Shown: positions 29,601-39,593 of the stretch, piece by piece
Numbering within the stretch: the stretch's first letter is position 1
How the letters are laid out: every line of letters begins with the position of its first letter
Assembly: GCA_963556145.1 (NCBI GenBank)
Contig: OY744463.1
Coordinates: 1,178,001 to 1,242,000, forward strand
Reading direction: 5' to 3'
DNA length: 64,000 nucleotides
Source: Hygrocybe punicea
Taxonomy: Eukaryota; Basidiomycota; Agaricomycetes; Agaricales; Hygrophoraceae
Made by a program: the position numbers and the translations under genes
Notes under the pieces: model-generated
Told to the model about the DNA's origin: nothing
The model's input: the letters and a program-made list of their open reading frames with translations, nothing else
Database searches by the model: none

Positions 29601-32337
29601 AATAAGGCTTATCCTGTAAGCATGTAATCATTTCGGTAAAATAATTCGGTTTAAGCGGAGTTTGAAATTGCGGATTATAGCGGACTAATGCCTTATTTTG
29701 TTCATAAGACTTAGTTAAAGGAATTGTAGTGGTTTCTTCAAGTTCCATAGGTAAAGTGCATAAATAGGATGTTGAGGCATGGGCAGTAGTAGCTCCTCTG
29801 ATGTGATTAACTTGAGAATGGCTTGGTGTGACCATTAGTTCAAATCTGTTTGTCAAATCTTCAGGATTCTTGAATACTAAATATGTACCATCTATTCTTT
29901 CATCAATAGAAACATAGTTGCCTCTTTGCCATGGTCTTCCAAGTAATAAATCAAATGGCACTGTCTCTCCTATGTAAAGATTGGCATAGGTAAGGACACC
30001 ACCACAAGTCAATGGAACTTCTGAGACCAATCCTTTTAATGTTCCTTCACCTCCATTAGCATCATTCATTGTGAGAATTTTTCCTACATCCATAGGTCTT
30101 TGGATAATTTCTTTCCAGACTTTTTTACTAATCACATTTAACTGGGATCCAGTGTCAATGATGGCTTCAATAGGTCTTCTATCACATTCCATCTGAAGCC
30201 TGATTAACACTCCACGATCCTTGGTTATGAATGAGCTTGCAATGGCAGATACCTTTGCATTCTTTCTCTTGATCATGTCTGTTAATTGCTCAGATAATTC
30301 CTTGGAAGAAGCTAATACTTCACGAACGCGCAGGGTAACTGGTGTGTCAAGGATTTGATTGACAACTTGAGTTTCTCCAATATTGACTGAAATTTCAGAT
30401 TGTCTGGGAGTGGGCTTTGGACGAGTTATGGCATTATGTCTTTCAGCCATGATCTTGTTCTTATCTATGTTTGCCTTGTGTCCTTGTATATGAGTCTTGG
30501 CTGGCTTTGTTGGAGAAGGATCTATCATCTCCACATCTGAATCTGTGTCTGAAGGAATATGTATTGGGGCTCTTATATCCATTGGAACAGGTTGTTTTGT
30601 ATGCAGATCTTCTGTAGGATGGAATGGGTTTGTCTTCTTGAGAGCAAAAGGTAATGGTGCGGGTACATGTGCTTGAGCTTGCTTCTGTGCTGAAAGAGGG
30701 CCGGGTTTGACTGGGCCTTTAGGAATGGGTGGCAGTACTGTATTAGGCCTTATATTCTCTTTTCCTTTGGCCTTAATACCTGTGGGAGGATATACTCCAT
30801 CTAATACTTCCTTCCTTGCTGCACCAATTTTCTGTGGTCCTCTGACTGCAGGCAGGATTTGTATTTCTTCTTCCTTGATTGTAGGTATAGTATATGCTTC
30901 AAAATCTTCTTCAGCATCAGATTGATAGTAATCAGAGAATTGATCTTGTAATACATAGAAGTGTGACTGGACATTGCTGGCCTTTTCAGCTACATGTCTA
31001 TCAATTGCTTGTACAAATGTCTCACCCATATTTCTGCGAATTATTGAGCCATCTGGATAAACAATCCTTCCAAGACCATCCTTGGTTATCTTGCCTGTCT
31101 TGAGTAATTCATTTATTTGGAAACATGTTTGCATTCCATGTCCTTGTCCTCCACAACCATAGCAGGTCATGGGTCCTCTTTGTTCATTGGAAGGAGTAAA
31201 CGAATTGGTAGGGGTAAACGAACTAGTAGAAGGGTTTGGTGGAAGGCCAACACTATTGGCAGCTGAGATTTTGAAGGGAGGTCTTTGTGTTTGCTGTGAC
31301 TGTGCTTGCTTTTGCTGAGGTTGTTTCAACTCAGGTGGGCTAATACAGTGAGCAATGTCTGGATCTAGCTTCAAGGCTCTATAGTATGCTAGTCCATACT
31401 TAATATCATCCAAAGAAAGCTTTCCCATTTGCTTGATTAAAGACTCTACTTCATTCTGGTGTGATGATGATGTGGAGGTAGACTTCCTGTCTATCCCCTT
31501 CCTGCCATTATCTTTCTTCTCAGTTTCTTTCCTTACTGTCTTCTTAAATAGTTCATCATCTGAATCATATGCCTTGGATTTGAATGCCTTCTTCTTCTTG
31601 CTAGCTTTCTTTCTCTTGATGCAGGCTTCATAGTCACTATCTGTATCATACTCTGATGAATCATCTGTATCAGAGTCTTCTGAAACAGAGTTGTCTAGTC
31701 TTCCTGGTATATCTGAATCTGAATCTGCTAGATTCATGTCAAACCTATTCCTTTCAAATAGAGTTTCTGCAACCTTAATGACATCTTTCATAGGGAATGG
31801 AGATGTGACATCTAAAGGTGTTGATCCAGTGTTGAGACGTGTCTCAATGATATGTCTGAGGTTCTTGTTGATTCCATGCCAGAAGTATGCAGCCTTTTCA
31901 TCTGCAGAGATCTTCTTCTTGCTCTCTAACCATCCTGCAATAGTAATGAACCTGCGTTCATATTGCTTCCATTTGGTGAGAGTTCTGATCTGCTTAAGTT
32001 TCCAAATGCGTGCAAGGGTCATGAGATCTCTAACAATGTATCTTGTTTCCTTTAGGGCAGCATCAAAGTAGCGAGTAATATCTTTCTCAAGAGTATTCCA
32101 GTCCTGGGATATGTAACTCTCCAGGGCTTCAATGAGCTTGACTACTTTGGTGGAGCAGTAATCTACAATCCTTTCACATTTCTCTTTATCAGAAACAGCA
32201 TAGGATTTGCACATTTGATTGTAATGCCTTAAGAATCTCTTGACTTCTTCATAGCTTCCTTTGAATTTAGCTGGGGCAGACTTCTGCCCTAGCAGGGGCA
32301 TCATGTCTGGGGTACGAGTACTGGTGCTTGTGGACAT
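26356..32337 (-). CDS. Gag-protease polyprotein with ~1,180-residue tail of unknown function
   Basis: 1,993 codons. Residues ~20-200 form a capsid-like helical domain. 205-310 is acidic then basic. A CCHC knuckle is at C392-C395-H400-C405. The retropepsin DTGS is at 728-731, followed by 'FDLLLGRPW' at ~795-803, so the protease looks intact. Residues ~810-1993 are Ser/Pro/Asp-rich and mostly disordered, ending in a compact helical stretch ('HISFLKAIRGSLVEGIRRIG', 'ALINERPSNDPVRYYFNHK'). I do not recognise this tail, and it is far longer than usual for gypsy gag. Residues ~1126-1499 (28,960-27,840) come from GC- and CpG-rich DNA unlike the AT-rich remainder. The ATG at 32337 lies 47 bp inside the primer-binding site. 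Confidence 0.8.
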   Translation of the reverse strand: MSTSTSTRTPDMMPLLGQKSAPAKFKGSYEEVKRFLRHYNQMCKSYAVSDKEKCERIVDYCSTKVVKLIEALESYISQDWNTLEKDITRYFDAALKETRYIVRDLMTLARIWKLKQIRTLTKWKQYERRFITIAGWLESKKKISADEKAAYFWHGINKNLRHIIETRLNTGSTPLDVTSPFPMKDVIKVAETLFERNRFDMNLADSDSDIPGRLDNSVSEDSDTDDSSEYDTDSDYEACIKRKKASKKKKAFKSKAYDSDDELFKKTVRKETEKKDNGRKGIDRKSTSTSSSHQNEVESLIKQMGKLSLDDIKYGLAYYRALKLDPDIAHCISPPELKQPQQKQAQSQQTQRPPFKISAANSVGLPPNPSTSSFTPTNSFTPSNEQRGPMTCYGCGGQGHGMQTCFQINELLKTGKITKDGLGRIVYPDGSIIRRNMGETFVQAIDRHVAEKASNVQSHFYVLQDQFSDYYQSDAEEDFEAYTIPTIKEEEIQILPAVRGPQKIGAARKEVLDGVYPPTGIKAKGKENIRPNTVLPPIPKGPVKPGPLSAQKQAQAHVPAPLPFALKKTNPFHPTEDLHTKQPVPMDIRAPIHIPSDTDSDVEMIDPSPTKPAKTHIQGHKANIDKNKIMAERHNAITRPKPTPRQSEISVNIGETQVVNQILDTPVTLRVREVLASSKELSEQLTDMIKRKNAKVSAIASSFITKDRGVLIRLQMECDRRPIEAIIDTGSQLNVISKKVWKEIIQRPMDVGKILTMNDANGGEGTLKGLVSEVPLTCGGVLTYANLYIGETVPFDLLLGRPWQRGNYVSIDERIDGTYLVFKNPEDLTNRFELMVTPSHSQVNHIRGATTAHASTSYLCTLPMELEETTTIPLTKSYEQNKALVRYNPQFQTPLKPNYFTEMITCLQDKPYLDKDKSEVKGDKSISCFNIPKNAYDGSKLFALSIAHCDDMNNEESEFSKRRKIRNGFSHQGNLDRNCYKNSEEMGETVAMSAAQTPQIPPFMINNHPLPLPVEGIHSNGHPDAGRLITSFLGNSLDYQSPHLSKFLIAATVGYRLSPGIDSLGVPFEHGILLNASLATINSPSVPPSLRMGHLVFQFYPFANPSTEENFSPPPVPPPYIEDFYSFPVTTRDPRTRPGDIIPPLEPPRNPINLPVTRIPTVGSSVPTITLTGEDDRESLLTNDEARGWSPIEGWEWDYEVGKIPLHLFTDKRLPLQYTERGRRRPSLTTTMPPENTSTLADGTTDLSATTDSNFFHFRGSEVHSTAPTNDIHHSALDISRDLFEHTDRDGYEAGDEGEVEWPGCTVCTRHPAHEKCPDFTSLTKKPSFDDYTAPAATVQLAIRTEPMNGHNAIPDSDLLDVIIPTSPRAPLVASLLESTNYIPANHERSAPAALVYDHGLPPGLNMPLDAHLRDTSPGLINHYPTSAKTPEFVFPADDDWDWPVGQVRYINPVVLEPPRMLYNHAEVNYAFPPPPHAELGREPISRPPSDPDLLSDVSNHATPGSDVGNIWFPATSYLPTPPFTPFNSSENFVPLVSSSPSMSFDDLYGDLEYSPKSPIFEEILPDLNNNSDNYLYSSNKYIDIKNTSMSVDSQSSSSVYSGSDSENKAVKILSPKPDPLTIIIPHTTSINSSLPQPYQEPGSRTRPISVSSSEDINSSSDESMDTDSDEELEWFAWTRSDSPDSEAITEFNSDLSQAIEEAQQPLDSPPGLISLSPTPPPLEDIPLLQLPPVSDNTWSLPEGEEINTPSDEYARLPFDRANALNAGERISPLFPSKDPRSPFSVRSGPLYPESNLLTQLRMEAPPIRPQSPIQVYSFTISNAGSSHQDLAAARILTAEPDHMSTFDVHISFLKAIRGSLVEGIRRIGFKLATPDWRALINERPSNDPVRYYFNHKCLLFRFLEEGVSERLPEPATEHFRPLHFTESNPLLEEEEITFLKNSSIIFRSNRRMLLSDAINAVLDMRFRRPEAVADLLKEGYFDPPKYHKSTIT

Positions 32338-32383
32338 TGTGTATTAGAGGTATAGAAATACTTGGGTTATTTGGATAAAAAAA

Positions 32384-32402
32384 CTCCTCGCGGTGGGCTC
32401 CA
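32384..32402 (-). other. Primer-binding site of the large gypsy element
   Basis: Reads TGGAGCCCACCGCGAGGAG on the minus strand, four bases inside the 5' LTR end. It is the same as the site at 3081-3100, so two element families share one priming sequence. Confidence 0.75.
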
Positions 32403-32406
32403 ATTT

Positions 32407-33814
32407 TGTTATGTGAATGTTTGTTTCACCAAGAATTACCGGAGTTGACTTTGTTCAGGTATCTTCTTGTTGTTCGTGGGTTTTTAATATCTAAATAACC
32501 TATCAGGAAGGGGTTTGTGGGTATATGTACTATATGAATCAATAGAATGTAATAGTGAGGTCTCTTCAATTAAGAATTGAGACTTTGAGTAGGTATGAAT
32601 AGCAATTGGGTGTGTGATGTACTGAAAATACTAATATTCACTACTAGAATATAAAAATATGAACTAATGAATACTGATAACAATATTCACCAGTTGAATA
32701 TGGACAGTTTTGGCTACAGGGCCTATTCAATCAAGAGTATCTCTGGGTATTATAATATCTGACTTAAATCCGAAGCTTCAAACGCACATTGGCTACTAGT
32801 TCAGGGATATCTTTAATACCTTTTGAATACTCTGTTTTTTGTTTAGGATGAAACCTTAACCTTAGAAGTGTATCTATTTAGGATGAAACCTTAACCTTAG
32901 AAATGTATCTAGCTGACTAATGCTGACTAATGAATTGATTGAACTGAGTGAACTGGGTGAATTCTCCTTGATGACAAGGGGAACTCAGGGAATGATAGAA
33001 TAAGAGTGAACTAGACTGGATTGCAAGCACTAGCTACTACAATGAGTAACTACTAGTACTAAGAGAATGAGGGATCACACTGTGTGAACCCAACTGAGAG
33101 TGACTACTGAGTGGTGAGGGGGGAAATCCTACTGACTACTGGAATTTGGGGGCCCTATTTATACTGTTGGAGAACAATGGGGGACTGAGAACAATGGGAA
33201 AGTGAGAACAATAGGACTGAGTCATGAGAACAATGGATGGCATCAAAGAGGCTGTGAACAATGGGCTCTATCTCCATTTGGACTGTTTAGAACAATAGAC
33301 TGCTCAGAACAATAGACCATTGTCTTTATGTAAGCAGAATATCACAATCACTCTCTGATGCATCCTATCTTATCATTATCTTATCATCCTCTTGTTCACA
33401 TCTTATCTAATCATTTCCCATTATCTAGCTGAGCCGCTTTTGATCAATACAAGTAAACAAGATTTGTAATCAATCCATTACTGCTAATATAGGTAACAAT
33501 GCTAGTTGGGCTTGTCTCCTTGCACGCGCAATACAGAGAAATATATAATAAATACTAATGAGTGGGGGATGTGCCTCTGTGCACCATACATAAACGGCTA
33601 GGTCTGGGCATTACTAGTGAAGCCATAATAAATGATATAAAGGTAAGCATATATGCTATTTGTGTCTGTTCACTAGCATGCGTAATGTGGAAAGGCATAG
33701 AATGGGTACTAATGAGTGTAGGTGTGCATCCATAGTGTTGCACTTAAATATCTAAGTCCATGGTCCGATGGTAAACCCATGACATTACACCCAAAAACAC
33801 TTGGGGTCATGACA
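32407..33814 (-). repeat. 5' LTR of the large gypsy element
   Basis: 1,408 bp, same length and apparently the same sequence as 18899-20306. Flanked outside by CCGG, which repeats the CCGG to the left of the other LTR. Confidence 0.9.
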
Positions 33815-34144
33815 CCGGATTTCCTGAACGGCTCCAAACCGCGTCCAAACCGCGAACGTGGATATTTATAAGGTATTTATTTCATTTGTTTTTCGTATTT
33901 CTTTACTTACTTTTCCATGTTAAACGGTATCAGGTGACCATCACCTTAGGTTTCTTCACCAACCCCACAACAACGCAAGGCCAATGAACATGACACAATG
34001 TCACATTCATGAACACACTGTGGTGAGTCTCATCAATTATATTACCATTGCTAATATTATCTGTTACAGGAAACTCAACCCCAACCACATCACGAGCACA
34101 CCATTCCCAATTCCAATGCAATGCCAATGGACGTGGGACAGCCA

Positions 34145-34345
34145 CAACACCACCACCACCACCACCACCACCATCACCACCACCAGCGGTGGCAATGGCA
34201 ACAGCAACATCAACAACAGCGATGGAATGGCAATGGCAACATCAACAATGGCAATGGAACAGCAATGGCAATGGCAATGGCAACGGCCAGCAGCAGCAGC
34301 AATGCCAGCAGCAGCAACAGCGGCAGCAGCAGCAGCGACAGCAGC
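34145..34345. repeat. Compound microsatellite inside the hAT MITE
   Basis: CAC/ACC run at ~34,146-34,190, then GGCAAT(GG) units at ~34,195-34,285, then CAG units at ~34,288-34,345. The long overlapping ORFs here in several frames are translations of the repeats (poly-His, poly-Gln, poly-Ala) and are not genes. Confidence 0.8.
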
Positions 34346-34769
34346 AGCCATGGCAGCAACACCACCACAACCATACCACCACCCCAACGAGGACAACGGT
34401 TGGCAGCAGCAGTGCCGGCAATGCCAGGCAGGGACCACGGGACAAGACCCCCTGTCCCTCCACATCCCTCAGGGACACCAGAGGGCTCCCCAGCACCCAT
34501 CTACCTCACGAAGTGCAGCACTGTATCTATTGATACATGCCTGCCATTTGCGAGGAGAACAGACAGGGTGAGCCCACCTTGGTCTGGGTTTCAGACCGCA
34601 TCTGAACCCAGACTGAACACGGAGAGACGGTTCGACGCCATCTGGGTCCAGGTTTGGCCATGTGCCAAACCGGACCCAAAGTTCAGTTCGTGGTTCCACC
34701 AAATAGGGTCAGAACCGGACCGAACTGAACTTCAGCAACACTAGCACATGCTGACTACCTCACAAAGAA

Positions 34770-34862
34770 TGGGGGCATGTCAATTGACATGCCCCATCTG
34801 TTTTTGCAAGGTTGGATGAGGCTGGGGACTTCCCATGGGTGTCCGCACGTCAATTGACATGG
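34770..34862. repeat. Diverged unit of the ~89-bp tandem repeat
   Basis: Contains 'CAAGGTTGGATGAGGCTGG', 'CATGGGTGTCCGCACGTCAATTG' and matches the units at 18540-18756. It marks the right flank of the site where the MITE inserted. Confidence 0.55.
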
Positions 34863-34865
34863 CCA

Positions 34866-35090
34866 TGTAGAAGCCGATCAGGAAGGTGATTGCTATGGCA
34901 CCAATGATGATCACAGTTATGAACTGTGAGGATAGCCATTATGTATTGGTTTCTCGTGCTTTGTGGGAAGACAGTATGTCATATGGCAAAAGACAATGCA
35001 AGTGACGTCCATTGGCAAGGGGACTATTTGGGTATAGCAAGGTCACATGGGATGTGTTCATGGTCAGTCAGGATTGTTCTAGAAGAAAGG
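34866..35090 (+). repeat. LTR fragment, probable right part of the split copy
   Basis: Matches about 15,545-15,770 of the first solo LTR ('CAGGAAGGTGAT', 'TATGGCACCAATGAT', 'AAGACAGTATGTCATA') in the same orientation as 17547-18341. 35,090-35,490 has no clear assignment: purine-rich and without a credible ORF. Confidence 0.55.
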
Positions 35091-35491
35091 GGTGAAAAAT
35101 AGAACAAAGGCAAAGCATGTTGTCTGAAAAAGGAATGGGCACTGCAAATGGGAATGTGGGAATAAATGAGAGTGGTCGTTGGGATATAAATGATGACAAA
35201 GGAAAGAAAAAGGAAAGAAGAAACAAAGCAAGGAGGAAAAGGGACTGTAAAGGAACATGTGGCAGTGCAGAATCATAACAAGGGTCAGGAGTGTAGTATT
35301 CAATAAATTGTAATTGACTTGGTATGGAGTAACATCATAATGGCTCAAGGGGAATGTACAATAAAGTAAGGAGGGTAACAATGGGTTCATCTGCTTGTCT
35401 TTAAGTGTCATCTACATGTCTATTTTATATGACAAGGATCAGAAATTGGAATGAATCAGGATATGGTGGAAAGACAGGAAACCTACTCTAA

Positions 35492-37136
35492 TGTTACATT
35501 TTTCAACTCCGCAACTCTGATTCCGACTCCACTACCCACGATGACAATTCCACTTTACCATACCTTCCTTTTTCGTTCCCCTTTACCTTTTGTCTTCTTT
35601 TGGACATTGTTGTTTATTCTTGTCCTTGTTCTCTTTTCTTCCTTTCTTCTTCTAGAACAATCCAGACCGACCATGGACACATCCCCACGTTACCTTGCTG
35701 TACCCAAATAGTCTCCTTGCCGATGGACATCATTGCTATTGTCTTTTCCCTCGCCCTGACATATTGTTGACTTCATCCCATGACAAACCGATTCACAATG
35801 GCTGTACTCCCGACACAGCTCATTACCGTAATTGTTATTGACAGCATTGCCATCACCTTCCTGATCAGTTTCTACTTTGTTATGATCTATCTTTGGCATC
35901 GGCATCGAAACCCTTCCGCCATTGATACTTCTGACTTCCACCTCAACAATATCTCGACACGTAATTGACAATTGCCATTCCTGGATATATGGTTTCCATA
36001 TTCATACCCTGTGCCTACCATTATCCTCCCTGACAATCCGATGACATTCCTCACCTGCATGCATGCCCTGAACAATCCTTGATCACAGGACATTTCACTG
36101 TTCCCTCCAATCCGACCATTGCCGAAGCACATTCTTTTGGACTTCGACCACAGACCATACGACTTCCCCAAACAGTGAACCAACCCCTATTGCATATTGT
36201 TCACATGACATCGCTTCATTGCAGTACCCGACAACTTGTTCCCACAGCTTGTCACCTGTGCCCATGACTCGAAACCTGGACCCACGTTCATTTATCCTTT
36301 TCCATCTTTAATCTCGATACCTCCCACACTCGTTTACAATGATACCCTTTCTTGGACGAATACCGACATCAAGTGGACCTTCTTGTTCCACAAACAGGAC
36401 AAGACATCGCTCCTCGATACATCATCAACACAGACATCGTCATCCGGTACAGCTTGTGCTGTTCACATGTCTGACCTTGACTAGCCCACCGTCCTAGTTG
36501 GTTTTCCTTCCACACATTCCTTTGTTTTCTTTCATGCCGACCTTGCCACTAAATCCACACCACCTCAAGACACTCTCATCACCAACCCCACACTGGACAA
36601 TACCCATCTTCGACCCGACCATGCAGTGCACTTGCCAAACTGCGCACTTGCCTGTTACAGCAAGTGTAGACCCCGAATTGGCAATTCTGCATGTCACATG
36701 ATCCGATGACAAATCATCCGAGTCATCCGGACCTCTTCTATCCTCAACGACACCCGGGCCTCCAGTTGGATCACGAGAACATCGACATGAGGATGCCTCA
36801 TGTATGCCTCATGGTGAACACATGGTAGAGTTGGACATGTTGTGGCTTCATGGTTGTATTCCTATTTCCCTCCCCTCAAGACCAGCCACTATATGTACTG
36901 TTCTTGTTGTTGGTTCGGACTTTTTCTTCTTTTCCTTTCCTTACATTTAGTCTGGTTCTTGGGGCAGACCCCCTTGTCTTGGGTAACCCCCACGGCTCAC
37001 AATGACTTTAGACCACGAACCTCCCCCCTTGTAGCAGTGTTATCTACCAATGAAACTGCTGTTCTTCCCTCTGGAAACCGCCCCCCTGTTAAGTTGATTG
37101 TTGCTGGAGCCCGCTGCAGAAGCGATCCGTAACATC
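35492..37136 (-). repeat. Solo LTR (1,645 bp) with perfect 5-bp target duplication TCTAA
   Basis: Reverse-oriented copy of 14284-16071. On the plus strand it begins TGTTACATTTTTCAACTCC and ends GCGATCCGTAACA, forming TGTTA...TAACA ends. TCTAA lies at 35487-35491 and again at 37137-37141. It has a single copy of the 3' segment that is duplicated in the 14284-16071 copy. Plus-strand ORFs in it correspond to the antisense ORFs of the other copy. Confidence 0.85.
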
Positions 37137-37314
37137 TAAAAGGATGAAGGAGAAAGGTTGAAGGAGGAATCACATGGGAACATAGCCAATAGATCAATGT
37201 GAGTCTTTGAACAACCAGATGTGGTCAGACTTTGATGCAACTTGATCACAAAGACAGATGATACATCAAGGTACAAAGAGTCAGATGGTCAGAACTCCCA
37301 GCCTCATGTGAAAA

Positions 37315-37402
37315 CATGGGAGGATCCAGGTTTGATCCCAAGCACTTATAGCATAGCCTGGCTTGAGGTGCAGAGCAGTAGACCACTATACTACCCAGCC
37401 CC
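37315..37402 (-). ncRNA. tRNA-like sequence (pol III A and B boxes), pseudo-tRNA or SINE head
   Basis: On the minus strand it reads GGGGCTGGGTAGTATAGTGG, with TAGTATAGTGG fitting an A box (37383-37393), and 55 bp further GGATCAAACCT fitting a B box (37328-37338). The 5' and 3' ends do not pair as an acceptor stem, so it is unlikely to be a working tRNA. A SINE head or decayed tRNA fits better. No poly-A tail or target duplication was seen. Confidence 0.4.
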
Positions 37403-37952
37403 CTGTGCAGGATTGTAAACAAGGTTCACAGGGATGCTTTCAATTCAAAGTTTACCATTAAAATTACAGGTGCATCATCGATAATCGTTTATGGACTGGT
37501 AAGCTAACATTGCCACTTTGATCACACTTGTAACTCCTAAAATTCCAATCCTCAGCAACATGTGGTTCTACCAGCAGGCGTTAAGATTGGGATCCACTTG
37601 TGAACATCCTAAGGCATCTTTACTGCATTGTTGTATTGAAGCTGTGGACCTTTGGGTGCCTACTTGTGAGAAACAGTGATGGGTGTACAATCCCAAGGAT
37701 GATTGACACCAGGATTCCTGCCAAATTAGTAGTGATGGATCATGGATGTAGATCATATTCTGGAAGTATTCAATCCTACAAAGAGTTTTACTGGAGTTGA
37801 GCTCTAAACAAGCAGCACAAATGTGTTCAGAAGTTCCAGTGCCACCAAAATATTAACTTTGGTCCAATAGCAAAGTAAAAGGTGGTAACCACGTATAGGT
37901 TACCTGGCTTTCAACAAGAATTCAAATTTGTCCAATCCAACTGACGAGACTG
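37403..37952. other. Intergenic, no gene recognised
   Basis: AT-rich sequence with only short ORFs (for example 37568-37756, minus) that lack recognisable features. Confidence 0.35.
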
Positions 37953-39434
37953 TCAGAAAATTTCATGTTCATCCACAAAAGCCATGCCCGGTGGCCATGG
38001 ATCGTAGGTGCTCCACCTCTCCACGGCTACAACCCCCTCCAGCAACTTCAGATTATGGTCGCGAACCCAACGGTTGGTTCTCAAGCGCAACAATGAAATG
38101 GGGTGCCCAATGTCTTGTCGCTTGGTGAACATCTCCACACATACGTGGGAGCACTCCGAGTCTAAGGTCAGCGTGTGTAGTTGTGTCCACGGTAGGCTTT
38201 GCAACGATGTACAGCATTCCCCGAGTGCCTTGAGGATTTCGACGGAGGGGTTTATTATGGAAAGATGTGTGATTATAGGGAGATTCTGAAATATTGCCCT
38301 GCAGCTTGAAAGGTCGAAGGGGCAATTGAAGAGCGTGAGTGAGTGCAAGTTGGGAAATTTCGCTGCAGAATGCGAAAGGGTCCAGGAGGAGAGTTCAGAA
38401 TCCCTAAGTCGTACAACAACCAATGACTCCAGTTGAGGTGCCTTTATTCGTGAAAGTATACGGCAGAATGTATGACTGTCCGACACCCGAAGCGACCGAA
38501 GGGTGGGCATTTTTAATTCTGGGTAATCTTCAGCAGGCCAAGACTCGATAACTACCCCACAAAAAGACAAGTTGCGCAGCGAAGGAGCGGCAGCAATGAC
38601 TGCGCAGAAACGTGCATATGATAATACCCTTTTCGAGAAGTCGTCTCCGATATGAAGTGTGGTGACCATGTTCATTGGGGGAAGCATCAACCGTATCGTA
38701 TCGACTGGCAATCGTACAAAAGTCAAGGCGGGTGCACCAGCTGCAAATATCTGTGGGGTGTATTTCGTAAAGGCCATCTCGCCAGTGCGGATGGACAATT
38801 GCTCGAGCAGAGGGGCACATATTTTACGGAAGCCATTAAATATCTTCTCCAGGTTGCCCTTGTAAGCCACGTCAATGAAAACCCGGCGCCAGCGAGCAAT
38901 ATGTGCGCTGATCAGAGCGAACAGCTTGTCTGCATGAGTTTTGGTGCACATGCTGGAGAAGTCGAATATGATGTCGATGGGGCACGCTTTGGACCGTGCC
39001 AAGTAGGTGGATATTCGGTCAAACTCGGCATCGAGCCTGCAACGCTTGTCGCCGGGTACTAATGATGGCCTGGAGTTGTTCCTGATTTGCGTCCAGAGGG
39101 ACAGTGAGCACAGGGCAACATCTCGCCAGTGGCTTGCCACATGGGACACGAGGACCTCAAACGGCAGACAGGATCGATACAGGATACGGTCGCTCGCATA
39201 GCGTTGTTGTCCCGCCTTGAAGATCTGCGTCAAAATTTCGTTGGGCAAGTAGGCAATGTTTGCGTTTCTGTTGAGAAACCGTCCATGCTGAGCACTCACG
39301 CGTCCGATTGAGCGCTCGACGGAAGCGAGCTCGTCCTGGAGACTTTTCCTTTTCTTTTCTAAGTTTCGTAGTTGGTTCGAAAGTGCCTCCAGATTTCGAG
39401 TGTCGTTGCACAAGCTCATCGGCGTTGGCTCCAA
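37953..39434 (-). CDS. F-box-like protein with leucine-rich C-terminal part, 493 aa
   Basis: Single exon. Residues ~12-46 form a coiled coil ('LSNQLRNLEKKRKSLQDEL'). Residues ~60-110 are an F-box-like motif ('IAYLPNEILTQIFKAG' followed by 'HVASHWRDVALCSLSLW'), the layout found in the large Agaricomycete F-box families. The remainder has irregular Leu-rich repeats ('PSLRNLSFCGV', 'PTLRSLRVSD', 'PNLHSLTLFNC', 'LHTLTLDSE'). In family terms the F-box would bind Skp1 in an SCF ubiquitin ligase and the repeats would bind substrate. The substrate cannot be told from sequence. No introns or lesions are visible. Confidence 0.8.
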   Translation of the reverse strand: MEPTPMSLCNDTRNLEALSNQLRNLEKKRKSLQDELASVERSIGRVSAQHGRFLNRNANIAYLPNEILTQIFKAGQQRYASDRILYRSCLPFEVLVSHVASHWRDVALCSLSLWTQIRNNSRPSLVPGDKRCRLDAEFDRISTYLARSKACPIDIIFDFSSMCTKTHADKLFALISAHIARWRRVFIDVAYKGNLEKIFNGFRKICAPLLEQLSIRTGEMAFTKYTPQIFAAGAPALTFVRLPVDTIRLMLPPMNMVTTLHIGDDFSKRVLSYARFCAVIAAAPSLRNLSFCGVVIESWPAEDYPELKMPTLRSLRVSDSHTFCRILSRIKAPQLESLVVVRLRDSELSSWTLSHSAAKFPNLHSLTLFNCPFDLSSCRAIFQNLPIITHLSIINPSVEILKALGECCTSLQSLPWTQLHTLTLDSECSHVCVEMFTKRQDIGHPISLLRLRTNRWVRDHNLKLLEGVVAVERWSTYDPWPPGMAFVDEHEIF

Positions 39435-39593
39435 GTGACCCCTTTGTTAGGGGTCATTTTTTTGCAGGGGGTCATTGTATTGGTTGTTGTTTATATCCAG
39501 CCTCGTGACCTACTCTCCAATCGTGGGTATTACTTATCGTGGGCAATCTTAGATATCCCCTCCATCGCGATATCCCCTGGACTCATCGCCGCC

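Larger units (their letters stand above)
18899..33814 (-). mobile_element. Complete Ty3/gypsy LTR retrotransposon, 14.9 kb
   Basis: Order on the minus strand: 5' LTR (32407-33814), primer-binding site, gag-protease ORF, overlapping pol ORF, integrase ORF with ASCH-like tail, spacer, extra ORF, 3' LTR (18899-20306). The two 1,408-bp LTRs look identical over all stretches compared by eye, so insertion was recent. The target duplication is CCGG (18895-18898 and 33815-33818), 4 bp rather than the usual 5. RT-RNaseH-INT order places it in Ty3/gypsy. The only visible lesion is a homopolymer frameshift between pol and integrase. No clear polypurine tract abuts the 3' LTR. Confidence 0.9.
18765..34743. 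mobile_element. hAT-type MITE split by the 14.9-kb gypsy insertion
   Basis: The left end is TAGTGTTGCCGTAGTTCCG at 18765 and the right end is the reverse complement of TAGTGTTGCTGAAGTTCAG, ending at 34743. The flanks are GCGCATGC (18757-18764) and GCACATGC (34744-34751), an 8-bp duplication with one change. With the gypsy element removed the MITE is about 1.06 kb: 18765-18898 plus 33815-34743. Like 3896-5190 it holds repeated 'GGTTCAG/GAACC' patches near its ends and CAC, GGCAAT and CAG microsatellites inside (about 34145-34345), with no transposase. Confidence 0.8.

Noticed and set aside
34048..34744. Several overlapping ORFs of 130-207 codons
   Set aside because: All are poly-His, poly-Gln or poly-Ala readings of the compound microsatellite in the hAT MITE.
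37315..37402. Functional tRNA gene
   Set aside because: A and B boxes are present, but the acceptor stem does not pair and the anticodon arm is not clear; kept only as tRNA-like.
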